From: Fen-1301 sp963786395
GTDB lineage: Bacteria > Bacteroidota > Ignavibacteria > Ignavibacteriales > Ignavibacteriaceae
Length of the DNA: 64,000 bases
Direction: 5' to 3'
Assembly (NCBI GenBank): GCA_963786395.1
Contig: CAWAZD010000018.1
Span: 38,746 to 102,745, forward strand
Made by a program: the position numbers and the translations under genes. Below the pieces are notes generated by a model. That model saw only the letters and a program-made list of their open reading frames with translations. It did no database searches and was not told the DNA's origin. Shown in pieces: positions 1 to 10,028 of this stretch; the first letter of the stretch is position 1; each line of letters starts with the position of its first letter.

Positions 1-155
1 CAGAGGAGCCAAAGTATGGCGATATAGTCAGGGAATGGATAATTGACCGCGGGTATGAGAAAGATTATGGATCGATCAATTTTGAACAGAAATTACGTTT
101 CGCAGGGATATATAAAAGAGATGAAAAAGGAACAAGGAAATACTTTTTGGTTTAA
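1..155 (+). CDS. C-terminal tail of an unidentified protein (5' end outside window)
   Basis: An open frame enters from the left edge (first full codon at base 3) and ends with TAA at 153-155, giving about 50 residues. The tail is charged and contains REWIIDRGYEKDYG and ends in RKYFLV. I do not recognise the family. It is followed after 30 bases by the MORN-like gene. The frame is long for its size and free of stops, and the strand agrees with the downstream genes, so a real gene end is likely, but no function can be given. Confidence 0.5.
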   Translation, partial: EEPKYGDIVREWIIDRGYEKDYGSINFEQKLRFAGIYKRDEKGTRKYFLV

Positions 156-173
156 CTTAAGCGGAATATATTT

Positions 174-181
174 TAACTTTG
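174..181 (+). promoter_or_regulatory. Candidate -7 promoter element (TAnnTTTG)
   Basis: TAACTTTG matches the Bacteroidota sigma-factor -7 consensus TAnnTTTG and lies only 4 bases before the ATG of the MORN-like gene. The nearest upstream TTG (147-149) is 24 bases away, longer than the usual spacing, so the -33 element is not supported. If used, the transcript would be nearly leaderless. Confidence 0.25.
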
Positions 182-185
182 TAAA

Positions 186-1524
186 ATGAATAAAAATATA
201 TTCTTACTGATTATTCTATTGTCTTTAACGTCGATCATTTTTGCACAAGAAACCAAGACTGGCATTGAGACAAAGAAATCTTATTATCCAAATGGTGTTC
301 TGAAGAGCGAAGGTCAATATATTAATGGTCAGTTAACAGGATTATATCTTGAATATTATCCTGATGGGAAAATGTGGAAAAAGTGGATCTTTACGAATGG
401 GAAAGAAGATGGTCAGTCAGTATGGTTTTTCCCGGATGGTAAAATTAATATCGAATGGAATTACCGGAATGGGTTAAAGGAAGGAATTTCCAAATGGTAT
501 TATGAATCAGGAGAAAAGTGGTCAGACCAGAATTATGTAAATGGAAAATTGGAAGGTATTACATATACATATTATAAGACCGGGGAGAAACAGGGCGAAT
601 GGAATTATGTTAATGGTGTTTTGCAGGGAATTTCGAAGACCTTTCTGAAGTCTGGCAAAGTGGAAGTAGAAAAGCGATTTGTGAACGGAATGATGCAGGG
701 AGAAACAAGAGTTTATAACGAAAACGGTACTGTTGCTCTGATAGCCAATTATAAAAATGACAAGATTGAAGGGGAAGTAAATATTTATGATATGGGAGGA
801 ACGCTGAGAGTAAAAGATACTTATGTTTCAGGCGAATTACTTAACAGATTAAAATATGATTATAAGGGTAAATTTGAAGAACAGGAGAAAACAACACAGG
901 ACTTTTTATCCTAACGGTACAATGAAAGAAGAAGTATTTCTTAAGAATGGGAAGAGAGAAGACTTTGTAAGAAACTATTATGACAATGGATTCCTGAAAG
1001 AAGAGTGGAAATATAAGCATGATACACTTGACGGTGCTGCGCATACATATTATGGTGATGGATCTTTACAGTCAGAAATAATGTATGACAGGGGAATTAG
1101 GAAAGGCATCACTAAAACTTATTATCCTGATGGATTTCTTGAATCAGAAACAATGTATACATCAGGGATGAGGAATGGTATTGAGATAACCTATAATGAT
1201 TCCACGGGAGTATTGAAAACATCGGCTCAATATCTGAATAATTTTCTGATGGGAGAATATGTAACTTATTATTTAAACGGAATGCGAAATACTGTATTAA
1301 ATTATGAGAAAGGAATTCCGGTAGGTAAAAAGATTACATATTCAAAATATGCGGGTATTCAAAAAGAAGAGAATTATTCAAATGGGAAACTCGATGGATG
1401 GGTAAGAGAGTATTTCGATAATGGTAAACTGAAAAGGGAAGAAATGTATAAGAACGGAATTCTTGAAACCAGTAAAGAATTCAATGTTGCCGGAGATTTA
1501 ATTTCAACTTTCGGTTATAAATAG
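186..1524 (+). CDS. Secreted MORN/YwqK-like repeat protein, frameshifted
   Basis: The protein begins with a signal peptide (MNKNIFLLIILLSLTSIIFA, cleavage near residue 20). The rest is a run of 22-24 residue repeats of the type YYPNGxLKSExxYxNGxxxG, as in proteins annotated as YwqK-family or MORN-repeat-variant proteins; such repeats form beta-hairpin solenoids, but their role in this group is unknown. The first frame stops at 912-914, but the repeats continue without loss in the next frame to 1524. Removing one A from the AAAA run near 886-889 restores a single product of about 445 residues. The 'antitoxin' label often given to this family is not supported here: no toxin-like neighbour is seen. 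A second secreted paralogue follows after 7 bases, so the two are probably co-transcribed. Family assignment is firm; function is not. Confidence 0.8.
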
Positions 1525-1531
1525 GAGTAAT

Positions 1532-2432
1532 ATGAAGCAAATACTTTTATTTTTAATTCTTATCTCTGTATCCTTTGGGCAGAGCGGTCCTAAAAATACT
1601 TATTATGAAAATGGTAAATTGAAAAGTGAAGAACATTTTCATTCGGGTAAACTTGACGGCATATGCAAATATTATTCGGAGGAAGGGATTCTTCTTGAAA
1701 AAGTGAGTTATTCTACAGGGATAAAGGACGGTACTGATAACATTTATTATCCGGACGGCATATTAAAGGAAGTCTATACATATAAAAATAATAAGTTCGA
1801 TGGGTCATTCCGGACATGTTATTCGGACGGTTCTTTAAAGGAAGCCGGTGTTTATTATGAAGGAGCATTAGATGGTATATTCAAAAGCTATTATGAAACC
1901 GGCGAATTAAAATCAATATTATCCTTCGTAAGGGGGAAAAGGGATGGAACTGCAAGAGAATATTATGCAACAGGAAATTTAAAAAGTGAAGCAACTTTTA
2001 ATAATGATATGCAGGAAGGGATGACAAAGCTGGTATTATGAGAACGGGAAATTGAAAAGTGAATATAATTTCCGGAAAGGTGTTATGTCTGGTCCTGCTA
2101 AAGAATATTTTCAGGATGGTAAGATTATGGCTGAAAAGAACCTGGCAAATAATTATTTAGAAGGGATTAACAAATATTATTATGAGAACGGAACTCTTAA
2201 GAGTGAAATAAATTATAGTAATGGGGAGAAAGTTGGAAAAGCCAAATCATTTTATGAGAATGGAACCCTTTGGACGGATCAGAATTATGAAGAAGATAAA
2301 TTAGATGGTGAAACAAAAATATACCGCAAAGATAAATCACTTTGGTATATTGAAAAATATGAAGAAGGGAAGCTGAAAAGCAGTAAAGAGTTTTCGGAGA
2401 AAGGGGATATAGTTTCAGAAAAGAATTTTTAA
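1532..2432 (+). CDS. Second secreted MORN/YwqK-like repeat protein, frameshifted
   Basis: Paralogue of the preceding gene. It has a short signal peptide (MKQILLFLILISVSFGQ) and then about a dozen YYENGKLKSE-type repeats. A GGAG ribosome site lies just before the ATG. The first frame ends at 2041 (EGMTKLVL-stop), and the repeat continues one base later as YYENGKLKSEYN. Deleting one G from the GG near 2031-2032 gives ...EGMTKLYYENGKLK..., a perfect repeat unit, so the break is probably an assembly error. The restored product is about 300 residues. It likely acts in the periplasm or outside the cell. A third family member lies on the minus strand at 27.5-28.1 kb. Confidence 0.8.
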
Positions 2433-2446
2433 CAATACATAAAATT

Positions 2447-3354
2447 ATGAGCACAAATAAAACTGAACTGCCGCAGAAATTTAATGCCGGACTAATCCAG
2501 ATAGCATTTGAAAAGGATGTTAACCATAATATTAAAAAAGCATGCGAATGGGTTAATAATGCCGCTAAATCAGGTGCGCAGGTTATATGTCTGCCAGAAT
2601 TATTCAGGACGCAATATTTCTGTCAGACAGAAGATATAGATAACTTTAACCTGGCAGAAACGATCCCCGGGCCATCTACTGAAGCTCTTGGAAAAATAGC
2701 AAAGCAGAATAAAGTTGTAATAATTGTGCCGGTATTTGAAAAAAGAGCGCAGGGAATTTACCACAATACTGTTGTTATACTTGATACTGAATGGAAATAT
2801 TGCGGGACTTTACAGAAAGATGCACATTCCTGATGATCCTGCTTTTTATGAAAAGTATTATTTTACTCCGGGCGATTTAGGTTATCAAACCTTCTTAACC
2901 GATTATGGCAAAATAGGAACACTTATTTGCTGGGATCAATGGTATCCTGAAGCTGCCAGGATAACTGCATTGAAAGGAGCCAGCATTGTTGTTTTATCCA
3001 ACTGCAATTGGATGGCATCCGCATGAAAAAGCCGAACATGGAAAACCTCAGCATGATTCGTGGATGACAATACAGAGAAGTCATGCAATTGCAAACGGTG
3101 TTTATGTGGCAGCTGCAAACAGAATAGGACTTGAAAAGGTAAATGAAAAATCTGCAGGGCTCGAATTCTGGGGATCCTCTTTTATCTGTGACCCGCAGGG
3201 GATTGTTATTGCTCAGGGTTCTAAGGATAAAGAAGAAATAATAATGGCTGAAATTGATACGGCGAGGATTGAATATATCAGACGCAACTGGCCTTTCCTT
3301 AGAGACCGGAGGATAGATTCGTACTCAGCGATTGAGAAGAGATATGATAATTAA
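2447..3354 (+). CDS. aguB: N-carbamoylputrescine amidase (nitrilase superfamily), two frameshifts
   Basis: A carbon-nitrogen hydrolase that converts N-carbamoylputrescine to putrescine, CO2 and ammonia. The three catalytic residues of the nitrilase fold are visible: Glu in CLPELF, Lys in YRKMHIPDD, and Cys in LICWDQWYPE. The product is spread over three frames. The first break (near 2808-2812) is cured by removing one T (restoring GTYRKMHIPDD), the second (near 2993-2997) by removing one T (restoring the YPTAIGWHP motif). The restored length, about 300 residues, is normal. The next gene is agmatine deiminase, which makes its substrate, so the two form the agmatine route to putrescine. Both breaks are single-base gains in T runs, which points to sequencing error. 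Confidence 0.88.
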
Positions 3355-3402
3355 AGTAAAAAGTTAAAAGTAAAAAGTTAAAAGATAAAAAGATAAGGGT
3401 TA
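3352..3402 (+). repeat. Short A-rich tandem repeat between aguB and aguA
   Basis: The spacer consists of imperfect copies of a 13-14 base unit (AAAAGTTAAAAGT type) beginning at the aguB stop. It carries no frame of its own. Slipped-strand replication is the simplest origin. Confidence 0.6.
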
Positions 3403-3412
3403 CGATACCTGA

Positions 3413-4479
3413 ATGAAAAATAAAGTTACTTCCTTAAAAGACGAAAACAAATTTATACTTCCTGCTGAATGGGAGAAACATGAAGCTACCTGGATTGGCT
3501 GGCCATTTAATAAAGAAGACTGGCCGGGTAAATTTTCACCTATTCCATGGGTTTATGGTGAAATAGTAAGAAAGATTTCGCAGGGGGAAATTGTAAGGAT
3601 TATTGTAAATAATGATAAACATGAAAAGGAAGCTAAAAAAGTATTAAAGTCAATTGGTGTTGATAAAGGGCAAATTGAATATTACAAACTTGAGACAGAC
3701 AGGAACTGGCTTAGGGATGCAGGGCCCCAGTTTGTAAAGAGTAAAGAAGGAGAAATTAATCTTATAAATTTTAACTTTAACGGCTGGGCAAAATATGATA
3801 ATTATAAGAATGATAAAAACATTCCCGGTTTTATATCGAAGAAGTTAGACTTACCAATAATTAAAGGAGTGTTTGAAGATTATCCAGTGGTACTTGAAGG
3901 CGGCGCAATTGATATTAATGGAAAGGGAACACTTGTTACAACAGAAGAATGTTTATTGGACCAGGATATTCAGGTAAGAAATAAGGATTTCACTAAAAAA
4001 GATTATGAAGAAATATTCAGAAAATATTTAGGCATTTCAAATGTAATCTGGCTTGGGAAGGGAATAAAGGGGGACGATACGCACGGTCATGTAGATGACC
4101 TTTGCAGATTTGTAAATGCAAATACACTTCTGGTAGTTTCTGAAGAAAATGAGAAGGATGAAAATTTTCTTCCTCTGAAAGGAAATTATGAAAGACTACA
4201 GCATACTGTTCTTGAGAACGGAAGTAGGCCGGAAATTGTGAAACTTCCAATGCCCTCACCGGTAATCTTCAAGGGAGAAAGACTCCCGGCAAGTTATGCA
4301 AACTTTTATATTTCAAATCATGCGTACTTGTTCCTACGTTTAATGATAAAAACGACAGGGAAGCTATAGGTATTATCAGTGAGTTTTTCCCTGACCGTGA
4401 AGTATGCGGAATACATGCGGTTGACCTGGTATGGGGATTAGGGACTCTTCATTGCTTAACGCATGAACAGCCCCTTTAA
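3413..4479 (+). CDS. aguA: Agmatine deiminase, frameshifted near the 3' end
   Basis: Peptidyl-arginine-deiminase-fold enzyme that hydrolyses agmatine to N-carbamoylputrescine. Visible family motifs include EWEKHEATWIGWP at the N terminus, RDAGPQF, LEGGAIDINGKG and GDDTHGHVDDLCRF (acidic and His catalytic residues). The catalytic Cys sits in GTLHCLTHEQP at the C terminus. The open frame runs to 4369, but the true C terminus lies in another frame (VLVPTFNDKNDREAIG ... THEQPL-stop at 4477-4479), reached after loss of one base near 4322-4324. The restored length is about 355 residues, normal for the family. It sits directly after aguB; together they supply putrescine without ornithine decarboxylase. 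Confidence 0.88.
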
Positions 4480-4798
4480 TAAATAATTTTATATAATATT
4501 TTTCTTTTCGTTGAATTTATCGTTGTGCTTTTTGTGAAAAATCTCTCTGTTCTTTTCTTTGAAGAAAATAACCAAAAGAACTTCGGCTTTAAATCTTTCC
4601 TCATCTGCTCCATAATATTTTTCTAAATTTAACCGACGCTGAATTTTCTTAACGCAAATGATTTAAGGCCGGGAAATACTGAATGAAAAATAAAAATTAA
4701 AAGAAGAGAAGTTTCCGCTGATATAAGTCCGGGAAAATAAGAAAATAGAAATATTAACTTACAGGTACACTTCTCAAAAAAAAGAAACATATTCTTTT
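4480..4798. other. Gene-free AT-rich spacer before xseA
   Basis: No coding frame is supported. The stretch contains one copy of a dispersed repeat (4611-4674), described separately. The strings around 4550-4610 resemble low-complexity intergenic debris. The right end carries the promoter candidate for xseA. Confidence 0.6.
4611..4674 (+). repeat. Dispersed intergenic repeat, copy 1
   Basis: The stretch from ATCTGCTCCATAA to AAGGCC matches the reverse complement of 21541-21612. A 17-base block, GCTGAATTTTCTTAACG (4638-4654), is identical to 21563-21579 reversed, and both flanks align with scattered differences. Origin and function are unknown. Confidence 0.6.
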
Positions 4799-4806
4799 TA
4801 TATTTG
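4799..4806 (+). promoter_or_regulatory. Candidate -7 promoter element for xseA (TAnnTTTG)
   Basis: TATATTTG fits the Bacteroidota -7 consensus and lies 25 bases upstream of the xseA TTG start. No convincing -33 TTG is seen at the usual spacing. Confidence 0.3.
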
Positions 4807-4831
4807 TATATAAAAGATTAACAGGTTTAAG

Positions 4832-6011
4832 TTGAAAAGTGTATTAACTGTTTCGGAAATAACAAAACAGATAAAACAGATTCTTGAAACAAGTTTCGAA
4901 AATATCTCCATCATAGGAGAAATATCAGGTTTTAAAGCTCATGTTTCGGGGCATTGGTATTTTAACCTCAAAGACGCAAATGCAGTTATAAGCTGTACTA
5001 TGTGGAAAGGAGTGAACAACTATGTTTTTTTTACTCCCCAGGACGGCATGAAAGTAATAATTACAGGAAGGGTTACGGTATTCCCGCCAAGAGGGAATTA
5101 TCAGATAGATGTAAGATCTATGAAACCGGCGGGAGCCGGGGAACTTCAGGGGGCATTTGAGCTATTAAAACAGAAACTTGCAGCCGAAGGGTTGTTTGAT
5201 ATTCAGAAAAAGAAACCTGTAAAAGCTTTCAATAAAAAAATAGGTATAGTAACTGCTATAGACGGTGCTGCATTTCAGGATATGAAGAGTGTTGCTGAAA
5301 GACGGTTCCCGCTTGTTGAATTATTTGTATGCCCTACAAAAGTTCAGGGTGTTGGTGCTGCTGAAAATATTGTTGAGAATATTAAGGAATTGAATAAAAT
5401 AAAGCTTGACGTTATTATTCTTGCACGCGGGGGTGGATCAATTGAAGATCTATGGGCTTTTAATGAAGAAATAGTCGCTGCGTGCGATTTTCAACTCTAA
5501 GATACCAATTGTTACAGGAGTAGGGCATGAGATAGATTTCACAATTGCTGACTTTGTTGCCGACAGGAGAGCTCCAACTCCATCAGCTGCTATGGAAATG
5601 CTGACTCCTGATAAAGAGGAATTTATATCATATATAAACGATTTTGATAATGATGTAGATAATAAACTAAAAAAAATATTGAAGTTAAAAAAAGAAAAAG
5701 TTGATAATTCAATTTATTCTTATGGATTCAGGACACCCGAAGGTATTTTAAAAAGAAATGCGCAGCTAATAGATAATTTATTATATAAAATAATACAGTG
5801 TGCCGGTAGAACAATTCTTATTAAAAATAATAAGCTTGCGTTGCTTGCTAAATCATTGGAATCACACGACTTACAAAGAACTTTGAAAAAGGGTTTTGTT
5901 TTAGTTAAACAGGATTCTAAATTTATACTTCGTTCTGAAGATTTTAATAAATCTCTTCCCGCTTCTCTTAAATTTTACGATGGTGAGGTTAATATAAAAG
6001 GCAGGGAATGA
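4832..6011 (+). CDS. xseA: Exodeoxyribonuclease VII large subunit, frameshifted
   Basis: Nuclease subunit that degrades single-stranded DNA together with XseB. The N-terminal OB-fold reads LTVSEITKQIKQILE ... IGEISGFKAHVSGHWYFNLKD. The catalytic core carries ARGGGSIEDLWAFNEE and, in the shifted frame, VTGVGHEIDFTIADFVADRR, followed by a coiled-coil C-terminal region. The start is TTG. The frame breaks near 5480-5486; removing one G restores the conserved IVARAIFNSKIPI. The restored length is about 393 residues, a little short of many family members. xseB follows after 154 bases, as is usual. Confidence 0.9.
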
Positions 6012-6165
6012 TTGAAATGCAGATTTTTCGCTGCGCGCTCAGAATGATATTTGGGATTTCTTTCAATGAAAACAACCCCTGAATCCCCATTTATAAGGGA
6101 AAAATGAAGTGGGGAATGGCAAATGGTTACTTCAGAATGACAAAAATTTTACATAATTTATCGAA

Positions 6166-6405
6166 ATGAAAAAGAAAAATATAGAAACATTTGAATCTGA
6201 ACTTTCAAGACTTCAGGAAATTTCGGCTCTGCTGGATAATGACGAGCTTGCACTTGATAAAGCCTTAAGTTTATATGAAGAGGGTATTGAATTATCCCAT
6301 TCGTGCTTAAAGACTCTAAAGGATGCAGAATTAAAAGTTACTGAAATAAAAAAGAAACTGGAAGACATAAAAACTGAAGACGAAGAATTGTTTGAAGATA
6401 AATAG
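6166..6405 (+). CDS. xseB: Exodeoxyribonuclease VII small subunit
   Basis: A 79-residue protein with the complete small-subunit pattern: FESELSRLQEISALLD, then LDKALSLYEEGIELS and CLKTLKDAELKVTEI. It is a mostly helical protein that binds several copies per XseA and is needed for nuclease activity. It lies in the same direction as xseA and is followed by dxs after 17 bases; the xseB-dxs order is common in bacteria. Confidence 0.9.
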   Translation: MKKKNIETFESELSRLQEISALLDNDELALDKALSLYEEGIELSHSCLKTLKDAELKVTEIKKKLEDIKTEDEELFEDK

Positions 6406-6422
6406 ACGGAGCCCCATTCATA

Positions 6423-8321
6423 ATGACAGATAAAGAAAAATATCCTATACTCAGTAAAATAGACTATCCTGAGGATATCAGGAATTTGGATATCGCCCAG
6501 CTTAAACAACTTTGTACTGACATACGTGAATATCTTATCGACACTATTTCAGAAATAGGCGGTCATTTTGGCGGAGGACTTGGAACAGTTGAAATTACAG
6601 TTGCCTTACATAAAGTATTCAATACACCCTATGACCAGATTGTCTGGGATACAGGGCACCAGGCTTATCCACACAAAATTCTGACCGGAAGAAAAGATAA
6701 GCTTGGGACTATAAGAAGACTTAATGGTATAAGCGGATTTCTTAAAAGATCTGAAAGTGAATATGATACCTTTGGTGCGGGACATGCAACAACATCGATA
6801 TCAGCAGCCTTGGGTATGGCGGTAGCACGTGATATGAAGAAAGAGAAAAGAAAAATAGTTGCTATTATTGGTGACGGCGCAATGACCGGGGGAATGGCTT
6901 ATGAGGCAATGAACAATTCGGGTATAATTAATACTGATCTTATTGTAGTTTTAAATGACAATAACATGTCCATTGGTCCTAATGTATGGCAGATTTCAAA
7001 TTACTTCACAGAGATGATAGCGCATCCTGATTACAACAAGTTTAAAGGACAGATCTGGGATCTGACAGGAAAACTTGATATGTTCGGTGATAGACTAAGG
7101 AAAATAGCCGGACGACTTGAGCGTGGAATAAAAGCAGTAATTACTCCCGGGATGATATTTGAAGCCCTTGGTTTCAGATATTTCGGTCCTGTAAATGGTC
7201 ATAATGTTCATCAGCTTATTAAAATATTTGAACAGGTGAAGGGATTAAAAGGTCCTATTCTTGTCCATGTAAATACAGAAAAAGGAAAAGGGTACAAACC
7301 TGCGGAAGAGCATGAACAAAGATATCATGCTGCAACACCGTTTGATAAGTTAACCGGCAAAGCTTATAAAAAGAGCGGAGGATTTCCTTCATACACAACT
7401 GTTTTCGGAAATGCATTAGTGGAAATTGTTAAGGAGAATCCCAATGTTATTGGTATAACAGCAGCCATGGCTGACGGGACTGGTCTTGATATTCTCCAAA
7501 AAGCTTTTCCAAATAATTTTATAAATGTCGGAATTGCAGAAGAACATGGTGTTACATTTGCAGCCGGGATAGCTACCCAGGGTATTACACCGGTTGTAGC
7601 AATTTACTCAACTTTTCTTCAGAGAGGATTTGACCAGATTATTCATGATGTTGCATTACAGAAACTCCATGTCGTTTTTATTCTTGATCGTGCAGGACTG
7701 GTAGGAAGCGACGGTCCAACTCATCATGGCGCATTTGATCTTACTTATTTAAGAATGATTCCCGGTATGATTATAATGGCTCCTAAAGATGAAGCCGAAT
7801 TAAGAAATATGGTTTACACTGCGGTGATGCATAAGGAAGGACCTTCAAGTGTAAGATACCCTCGTGGTTCTGCTCTTGGAGTTCCTTTAAAGGAAGGTTT
7901 TGAACTTCTGGAGATTGGCAAATCAGAGCAGCTAACTGAAGGAGACGACGCGGCTATACTTGCAATAGGTTCAATGGTAGATTATTCTCTTAAAGCAGCT
8001 GAAAAGTTAAAATCAGATGGCATTTCATGTGAAGTGATAAATATGCGTTTTGCCAAACCACTTGATAATGAAATGCTTGACAGAATAGCCGCTAAACATA
8101 CCAAAATAATTACAATTGAAGAAAACACACTGGTAGGAGGAATGGGTTCGGGAATTCTGGAATATTTCGCAGAAAAGATTTATAAAAATGATATTTTAAG
8201 AATTGGATTGCCTGATAATTTTGTAGATCATGGAACTCAGGAAGAACTTCACCATCTTCTTGGTATTGATCCTGAAGGTATAGCAGATAAAATAAAATTA
8301 TTCACCGCAGTAAAAGTCTAA
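6423..8321 (+). CDS. dxs: 1-deoxy-D-xylulose-5-phosphate synthase
   Basis: First enzyme of the MEP isoprenoid pathway, condensing pyruvate and glyceraldehyde-3-phosphate with thiamine diphosphate. At 632 residues it is the normal length. Motifs in order: DTGHQAYPHK (substrate His), GDGAMTGGMAYEAMNN (ThDP/Mg binding), GIAEEHGVTFAAG (ThDP-activating Glu), and DRAGLVGSDGPTHHG in the pyrimidine domain. The C-terminal transketolase domain is complete. The gene is unbroken. It probably leads a unit with the following oxidoreductase and the two-component pair, which overlap or nearly touch. Confidence 0.96.
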   Translation: MTDKEKYPILSKIDYPEDIRNLDIAQLKQLCTDIREYLIDTISEIGGHFGGGLGTVEITVALHKVFNTPYDQIVWDTGHQAYPHKILTGRKDKLGTIRRLNGISGFLKRSESEYDTFGAGHATTSISAALGMAVARDMKKEKRKIVAIIGDGAMTGGMAYEAMNNSGIINTDLIVVLNDNNMSIGPNVWQISNYFTEMIAHPDYNKFKGQIWDLTGKLDMFGDRLRKIAGRLERGIKAVITPGMIFEALGFRYFGPVNGHNVHQLIKIFEQVKGLKGPILVHVNTEKGKGYKPAEEHEQRYHAATPFDKLTGKAYKKSGGFPSYTTVFGNALVEIVKENPNVIGITAAMADGTGLDILQKAFPNNFINVGIAEEHGVTFAAGIATQGITPVVAIYSTFLQRGFDQIIHDVALQKLHVVFILDRAGLVGSDGPTHHGAFDLTYLRMIPGMIIMAPKDEAELRNMVYTAVMHKEGPSSVRYPRGSALGVPLKEGFELLEIGKSEQLTEGDDAAILAIGSMVDYSLKAAEKLKSDGISCEVINMRFAKPLDNEMLDRIAAKHTKIITIEENTLVGGMGSGILEYFAEKIYKNDILRIGLPDNFVDHGTQEELHHLLGIDPEGIADKIKLFTAVKV

Positions 8322-8340
8322 TAACAAGTCAAAACAGTAA

Positions 8341-9351
8341 ATGGAAAAGATTAAAGTTGCAGTAATTGGTCTTGGTGGAATAGCCCAGCTGGTTCATTTG
8401 CCCAACCTTATCAAAACAAATAATGTTGTAGTTACAGCTGTTGCGGATATAAATAAAAACCGGTTAAATACTATTGCTGATAAGTTCAATATTAAAGAGA
8501 GATATACCAGCTACCAGGAATTATTTGACAATAACGATGCGGAAGCCGTAATTATAGCTACTCCTACTTCGACTCATAAAGAAATTACAATTGCTGCGCT
8601 TCAGGCAAAAAAAGATGTCCTTGTAGAAAAACCACTTGCCAGAACCTATGAAGAAGCAAAACCGATAGTAGAAGCCGCCAGAAAAAACAAACGAAAGATA
8701 ATGGTAGGCATGAACCTTCGGTACAGACCTGACGCTATGATCCTAAGGAGTCTGATTAAAAGCGGAGAAATAGGAAACCCGTTATATGTAAAATGCGGTT
8801 GGTTCAGAACTCAAAGCAGCAGTGGGAAATGGTTCACAAGGAAGGAGGAATCCGGTGGTGGAGTAATTATTGATCTGGGTATTCTTCTTTTAGATCTTTC
8901 ATTATGGCTGTTAGATTACCCACCTGTTAATTCTGTTTCGACACAGAGATATTTTCATAACACAAAAAACGTGGAAGATACTGCTATAAGTTTTATTAGA
9001 TGCAAGGATGCCTCAATTATTACTATGGAAACAAGCTGGTCGCTTCCGGTTGAAAAGGATATTTTTTATTTAAATATCTTCGGAACAAAAGGAACTGCCT
9101 CACTGAATCCTTTTAGAATATTTAAACGTGATGAGGATCAGTTGATCGATATGACCCCAGCCGGATCGGACAATGCTTTAAGCCTTTTAAGGAAATCATA
9201 TGTAAATGAGTTGAAAAGTTTTCTAGGTGCAATAAGAGGCTTAACACCAATTTTCTCTTCGGGTGAGGAGGCGCTGTCAAGAATGAAAATAGTTGATGCA
9301 ATGTATAAGTCAGCTTCTGATAATCAGGAAATAAAAATCAAAGACATATGA
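8341..9351 (+). CDS. Gfo/Idh/MocA-family NAD(P)-dependent oxidoreductase
   Basis: A 336-residue dehydrogenase of the Gfo/Idh/MocA family. The N-terminal Rossmann fold shows VIGLGGIAQLVHLPNL and the conserved VEKPLARTYEEA, with the catalytic-type Lys in EKP. The C-terminal alpha/beta domain includes GGGVIIDLGILLLDLS. In typical members this last motif is G..(I/L)D.G.H.(I/L)D; here the His is replaced (ILLLD), so the usual catalytic His may be absent. Substrate, probably a sugar or cyclitol derivative, cannot be read from sequence. The stop overlaps the next ATG by four bases. Confidence 0.85.
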   Translation: MEKIKVAVIGLGGIAQLVHLPNLIKTNNVVVTAVADINKNRLNTIADKFNIKERYTSYQELFDNNDAEAVIIATPTSTHKEITIAALQAKKDVLVEKPLARTYEEAKPIVEAARKNKRKIMVGMNLRYRPDAMILRSLIKSGEIGNPLYVKCGWFRTQSSSGKWFTRKEESGGGVIIDLGILLLDLSLWLLDYPPVNSVSTQRYFHNTKNVEDTAISFIRCKDASIITMETSWSLPVEKDIFYLNIFGTKGTASLNPFRIFKRDEDQLIDMTPAGSDNALSLLRKSYVNELKSFLGAIRGLTPIFSSGEEALSRMKIVDAMYKSASDNQEIKIKDI

Positions 9352-10028
9352 AAGCAAAAATACTACTGGCTGATGATGAAAAAGATATTATCGAATTTCT
9401 TAAATATAATCTTGAGATTGAAGGATTCGAAGTCTTAACCGCCTATGATGGTAATGAAGCACTCAATAAAATTAGTCAGAATCCTGATCTGATACTCCTG
9501 GATATAATGATGCCAAAAATGGATGGCTTTGAAGTCTGCAGGAGAATAAGACAAACATCCGGATTTGAAAAGACTCCGGTAATTTTCCTAACTGCAAAAT
9601 CGGGTGAATTAGATGAAATCCAGGGACTGGAGCTCGGTGCAAATGACTATATTAAAAAACCCATTTCACCAAAGAAACTTATTGCAAGAGTTAAAGCAAA
9701 TTTAAGAAATATGGAACCTGCCAGCGAACCAGCGAAAATTAGTATAGGTCCTATAGTAATAGATAAAGATAATTATACTGTCTTTGTTGAAAATGAAGAA
9801 AGAATTTTCCCGCGTAAAGAATTTGAGTTATTATATTATTTGGCAAATCATCCGGGGAAAGTTTTTTCGCGTGATGTAATATTAAAAGATATTTGGGGGA
9901 CCGGAGTTTATGTTGTGGACAGGACTATTGATGTTCACATTCGTAAAATAAGGGAAAAACTTGACGGTCATGCTGATCTGATTGAGACCATAAAAGGCGT
10001 AGGATACCGATTCAAACGTGTGGAATGA
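9348..10028 (+). CDS. PhoB/OmpR-type response regulator
   Basis: A 226-residue regulator with an N-terminal receiver domain and a C-terminal winged-helix DNA-binding domain. The acidic pocket is DDE at residues 9-11, the phosphoacceptor is Asp52 in LLDIMMPKMDG, and the conserved Thr and Lys lie in FLTAKSG and DYIKKP. The effector domain shows FPRKEFELLYYLANHPGKV and the C-terminal signature RTIDVHIRKIREKL ... VGYRF. It overlaps the oxidoreductase gene by four bases and the kinase gene by eleven, so all three are likely translated together. Closest in type to PhoB; the signal is unknown. Confidence 0.92.
   Translation: MKAKILLADDEKDIIEFLKYNLEIEGFEVLTAYDGNEALNKISQNPDLILLDIMMPKMDGFEVCRRIRQTSGFEKTPVIFLTAKSGELDEIQGLELGANDYIKKPISPKKLIARVKANLRNMEPASEPAKISIGPIVIDKDNYTVFVENEERIFPRKEFELLYYLANHPGKVFSRDVILKDIWGTGVYVVDRTIDVHIRKIREKLDGHADLIETIKGVGYRFKRVE

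Noticed and set aside
186..2432. Toxin-antitoxin locus
   Set aside because: The YwqK label suggests it, but the proteins carry signal peptides and no small toxin-like gene is adjacent.
3352..3402. CRISPR array
   Set aside because: Units are contiguous A-rich copies with no spacers; no cas genes anywhere in the window.
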